A program made the position numbers and the translations under genes. Under the pieces are notes generated by a model, which had not been told where the DNA came from, made no database searches, and saw only the letters and a program-made list of their open reading frames with translations. Below, piece by piece: positions 61,180 to 64,000 of a stretch of DNA of 64,000 nt. Source of the stretch: an uncultured Spartobacteria bacterium (GTDB lineage Bacteria > Verrucomicrobiota > Verrucomicrobiia > Chthoniobacterales > Chthoniobacteraceae); the NCBI GenBank assembly GCA_903933715.1, contig CAIZLD010000010.1:1-64000 (forward strand). The letters run 5' to 3'. Every line of letters begins with the position of its first letter. Positions within the stretch are counted from its first letter, which is position 1.

Positions 61180-61249
61180 CCGGCCTGAGGCCGGTTGCGA
61201 TTCGCGCTACCGCGCCAGCCTGAGGCTGGTTGCAGTTCGCGCTACCGCG
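61180..61249. repeat. Two tandem 35-nt hairpin units directly after the capsid gene
   Basis: CCGGCCTGAGGCCGG-TTGCGATTCGCGCTACCGCG and CCAGCCTGAGGCTGG-TTGCAGTTCGCGCTACCGCG. Confidence 0.85.
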
Positions 61250-61435
61250 CGTTGCAGCTTGCTTCGCGACGCTGCGCAGGTGGTGGGCTTTGGGTGAGGA
61301 TTGACGTTTCCTGCACGGATTGGCGGGAAATGTTGTGAGGTGAAGTGGGCCATAGATACGGGGCGGGGAAGGGATCTCCCCGCTCCGTAACGGCCCGGTG
61401 TCCCCCCGGACACAATTTTTCAGCTATTTTTTTCT

Positions 61436-61762
61436 ATGTTTTTCTGTCTCGAGATTTTGGGCGAAAGCGCCTTTCACAAGTATCTCATCCAATCCGGTTG
61501 GAGCGGCCGTGCTTACGCTTTCCGCTACAATCGGCACACCCATTCGCATCTGCGCGCTTATCGTTCGATGGACGATTATTACGCGGAGCGCGTGGATGTT
61601 CACAAGGCGGCCAATGTCTGGCCGCTGCTGGGTAATTTGCTCCCGGAGGATCAAATCGAACCTCACGTTTTCGCCGATTCGCTTGGAAAAAAGGCGGAGC
61701 CGCAGGAACCAGGGGATGCGCCGGTGAAACGCCGGGGACGGGCTCCCGAATCGGAACTTTAA
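61436..61762 (+). CDS. Hypothetical small protein in the phage-like cassette
   Basis: 108-aa ORF in the same orientation with a 14-nt gap to the next ORF; no family recognised. Confidence 0.5.
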   Translation: MFFCLEILGESAFHKYLIQSGWSGRAYAFRYNRHTHSHLRAYRSMDDYYAERVDVHKAANVWPLLGNLLPEDQIEPHVFADSLGKKAEPQEPGDAPVKRRGRAPESEL

Positions 61763-61776
61763 TCATTTTTTATTTT

Positions 61777-62235
61777 ATGGCTTTAACGGTTCATCAATTG
61801 GCTTTGCGCCTGGCCAAGCATATCGGCGTGACGGCGTTCGACCCGGGCGATGTCTCCAATCTCAGTCCGCTGGTTCAGGCAGGAATGAGGGACGGGGATG
61901 CGGCGGATCTTGTGGCGGCGATCAATGGGGCGTTGCAGGAGATTTGGGAATTGGCTCCGCGCACGGTGCGCGCAGGATGCCCGGAGGGTTGCCCGGTGGT
62001 CAGTGTCGCCGACCTCGGCGCGGTGGATGATCCCGGGGTGTCGCTGGCGCTTGCGGGGGATTGGGTGGAATCGGTGCTGCTGCCGCTGGCGCTCCAAAGG
62101 CTTTCGGCGCACCCGAATTTTCAACCCGAATCGGCGAAGCCTGAGCTGGCGCGGGAAGCGGCGATGGCCCGGCGCATTTTGCAGGGGCTTGCCGGGCAAC
62201 GACCGGCAGGGACGCTGGTCACGGCTTTCCGGTAA
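61777..62235 (+). CDS. Hypothetical protein, possible head-completion/adaptor protein
   Basis: 152-aa ORF tightly packed in the phage-like cassette; assignment from position and size only. Confidence 0.5.
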   Translation: MALTVHQLALRLAKHIGVTAFDPGDVSNLSPLVQAGMRDGDAADLVAAINGALQEIWELAPRTVRAGCPEGCPVVSVADLGAVDDPGVSLALAGDWVESVLLPLALQRLSAHPNFQPESAKPELAREAAMARRILQGLAGQRPAGTLVTAFR

Positions 62236-62258
62236 TTTTTTTCAATTTCTCTTTAACA

Positions 62259-63257
62259 ATGGCTTCACAATTACCACCGTTTCGTTTTCCGACGCAGGAT
62301 TCCTGCGATTTTGAATTGATTGAGGAGGTGCCCGTTCGCGCCGGTGTGGCGGTGAACGGCTTTTCCGAATTGGAGGCGGCCTATGGTTCGCCTCATCCCA
62401 AGTCTCCCCAGCACCGGTTGGTTTGGCAGGAACCGGTGAAAGGGAGCGGCGGGGCTCTGACGATGCGCCGGATTTATCGCAGACTCCCCGGGAGCGCACT
62501 TGCCGGTGAGATGGTCCGCGCGGCGACCTGGGGCGCGGCGGCAACGACGACCGTGCAGGAGGTGCCGACCGGGACTCCTGCCGATAGCGGCATGAATGTG
62601 ATTGAGAGTGTGGTGGACCCGACGGATGCGCAAACGGCCCGCAAGCGGACGGTCTCGGTGGAATGGCCGGTGCTGACGAGCCGCTCGGTGGAGGCGGAGA
62701 CCGGGACGCCGGTGACGGAGACGCGCCAGATGGTGGCGGCCGATGCCGTTTTGCCTGCCAATTCGCCGCTGGTGATCGACCGCAAGATCAACGCGGTCAA
62801 TAAATGGCGCAGTATTCAGATTGTGACGAGCCTGGATGCGCTCCCTGCGGCTTACACGGAACAGAAAAAGATGAGTTTCCGGTTTCCGGGGCTGTTTTAC
62901 GGGTTTGAAGCGACGGCTGGCGGCAGTATTTCGAAGCGGGCTGCTTTTTCAAGGACGGTAACGGCCCGGGTGGAGGTCAGTTTTGGTTATCTGGAGGTGG
63001 TCCCGGAGTTGTTGGAGATTGTGCCGGTTTCGTGGAATTATCCGCTCAATCTGGATGGGAGCGACGAGTTGACCAATGGGGAGTCGTTTACTTACGAGGC
63101 GAGTTCGACGCTGGTTTCGGTGACGTTGCCGCAAAGCAGCCCGAGCCGGTCGGAATATGAGGCTTTGATCGGTTCTTACGCGACGGTGAATGGGAGTTCG
63201 GAGCGGTGGAAGGGCGGGGTTTGGCGCACGGAGCTTTGGAAGGTTAAACTGCTGTAG
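62259..63257 (+). CDS. Hypothetical phage structural-like protein
   Basis: 332-aa ORF, beta-rich looking and without obvious catalytic motifs, last gene of the cassette. Confidence 0.5.
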   Translation: MASQLPPFRFPTQDSCDFELIEEVPVRAGVAVNGFSELEAAYGSPHPKSPQHRLVWQEPVKGSGGALTMRRIYRRLPGSALAGEMVRAATWGAAATTTVQEVPTGTPADSGMNVIESVVDPTDAQTARKRTVSVEWPVLTSRSVEAETGTPVTETRQMVAADAVLPANSPLVIDRKINAVNKWRSIQIVTSLDALPAAYTEQKKMSFRFPGLFYGFEATAGGSISKRAAFSRTVTARVEVSFGYLEVVPELLEIVPVSWNYPLNLDGSDELTNGESFTYEASSTLVSVTLPQSSPSRSEYEALIGSYATVNGSSERWKGGVWRTELWKVKLL

Positions 63258-63379
63258 ATTACCGGTTTTAAGCGAAAAATCAGACTTTGCTCAGAGAAAA
63301 AGATCAACTTTTGTGAGAAAGCCCTTGTCAAAGGGGGGAAGCCGTGGCAGCTTTCACGCCTTTCTTTTCGAGACGAATT

Positions 63380-63694
63380 ATGGCTTACGCAATTATCAAA
63401 ACCGGCGGCAAACAGTATAAGGTCGCCACGGGCGACGTGATTGAAGTTGAAAAACTCGAGGTCCAGCCGGGCTCCGAGACCAGCTTCACCGACGTTCTTT
63501 TCTACGCCAATGGCGAGGAGATCAAATCCGACGCGGCGGCCCTCAAAGGGGCGGCTGTTTCCGCGGAAGTGATCGCCCAGACTAAAGGTGACAAGGTGAT
63601 CGCCTTCAAATACCGCCGTCGCAAGGGCTACCATCGCACGGTTGGCCATCGTCAAAAACTGACGAAGGTCAAAATCACCGCAATCAACGCTTAA
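63380..63694 (+). CDS. rplU: 50S ribosomal protein L21
   Basis: MAYAIIKTGGKQYKVATGDVIEVEKLEVQPGSE...KYRRRKGYHRTVGHRQKLTKVKI. Start trimmed to ATG 63380. Confidence 0.96.
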   Translation: MAYAIIKTGGKQYKVATGDVIEVEKLEVQPGSETSFTDVLFYANGEEIKSDAAALKGAAVSAEVIAQTKGDKVIAFKYRRRKGYHRTVGHRQKLTKVKITAINA

Positions 63695-63709
63695 TTTTTT
63701 CTACTTCAT

Positions 63710-63967
63710 ATGGCTCACAAGAAAGGTCAAGGCAGTGTAAAGAACGGGCGCGATAGCGTTAGCAAACGCTTGGGCGTCAAGAAATTCGGCAGCCAGGAAG
63801 TGCTCGCTGGTAACATCATCGTCCGCCAGCGTGGAACCAAGTTCCGGCCCGGCAGTGGCGTCGGCATTGGCCGCGATTACACGATTTTCGCGCTGATCGC
63901 CGGTCGCGTTCGCTTCGACCGCGAAGGTCGCCGCGTCAACGTGGACCCGGTTGCCGCGGTTGCTTAA
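63710..63967 (+). CDS. rpmA: 50S ribosomal protein L27
   Basis: [69 protein letters not shown]. Confidence 0.96.
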   Translation: MAHKKGQGSVKNGRDSVSKRLGVKKFGSQEVLAGNIIVRQRGTKFRPGSGVGIGRDYTIFALIAGRVRFDREGRRVNVDPVAAVA

Positions 63968-64000
63968 TTCGCTCCGTTAAATAACTCATTTGAAGCGCTC

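Overview
This is a 64-kb, GC-rich, gene-dense bacterial chromosomal window. Gene content and style suggest Verrucomicrobia or a relative, but that is inference. Most of it is housekeeping: sufE-like, tatD, ubiD, tRNA-Val, hisC, serA, ribBA-ribH-nusB-ftsY, hisI-trpE-trpG, ferritin, galE, rlmN, uvrC and rplU-rpmA. The accessory parts that stand out are: (i) a complete Wsp-type chemosensory operon (MCP, CheW, CheR-TPR, CheW, CheA-REC, CheB). Its expected GGDEF response regulator (WspR) is missing. In its place are a REC protein ending in a Cys4 module and a REC-HK-pseudoREC-REC hybrid kinase. (ii) A short, intact phage-like structural cassette (scaffold-like ORF, N4-gp56-like major capsid protein and three small structural-looking ORFs) between uvrC and rplU, with no visible terminase, portal or integrase. 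(iii) A divergent exosortase-EpsI/glycosyltransferase locus. (iv) Several families of intergenic palindromic repeats. One is a 197-bp MITE-like element whose TA-flanked insertion into another repeat can be read directly, because an empty copy of the target lies elsewhere in the window. (v) A 132-bp direct duplication carrying the last codons of ftsY. All product calls come from reading the translations; no database search was run.
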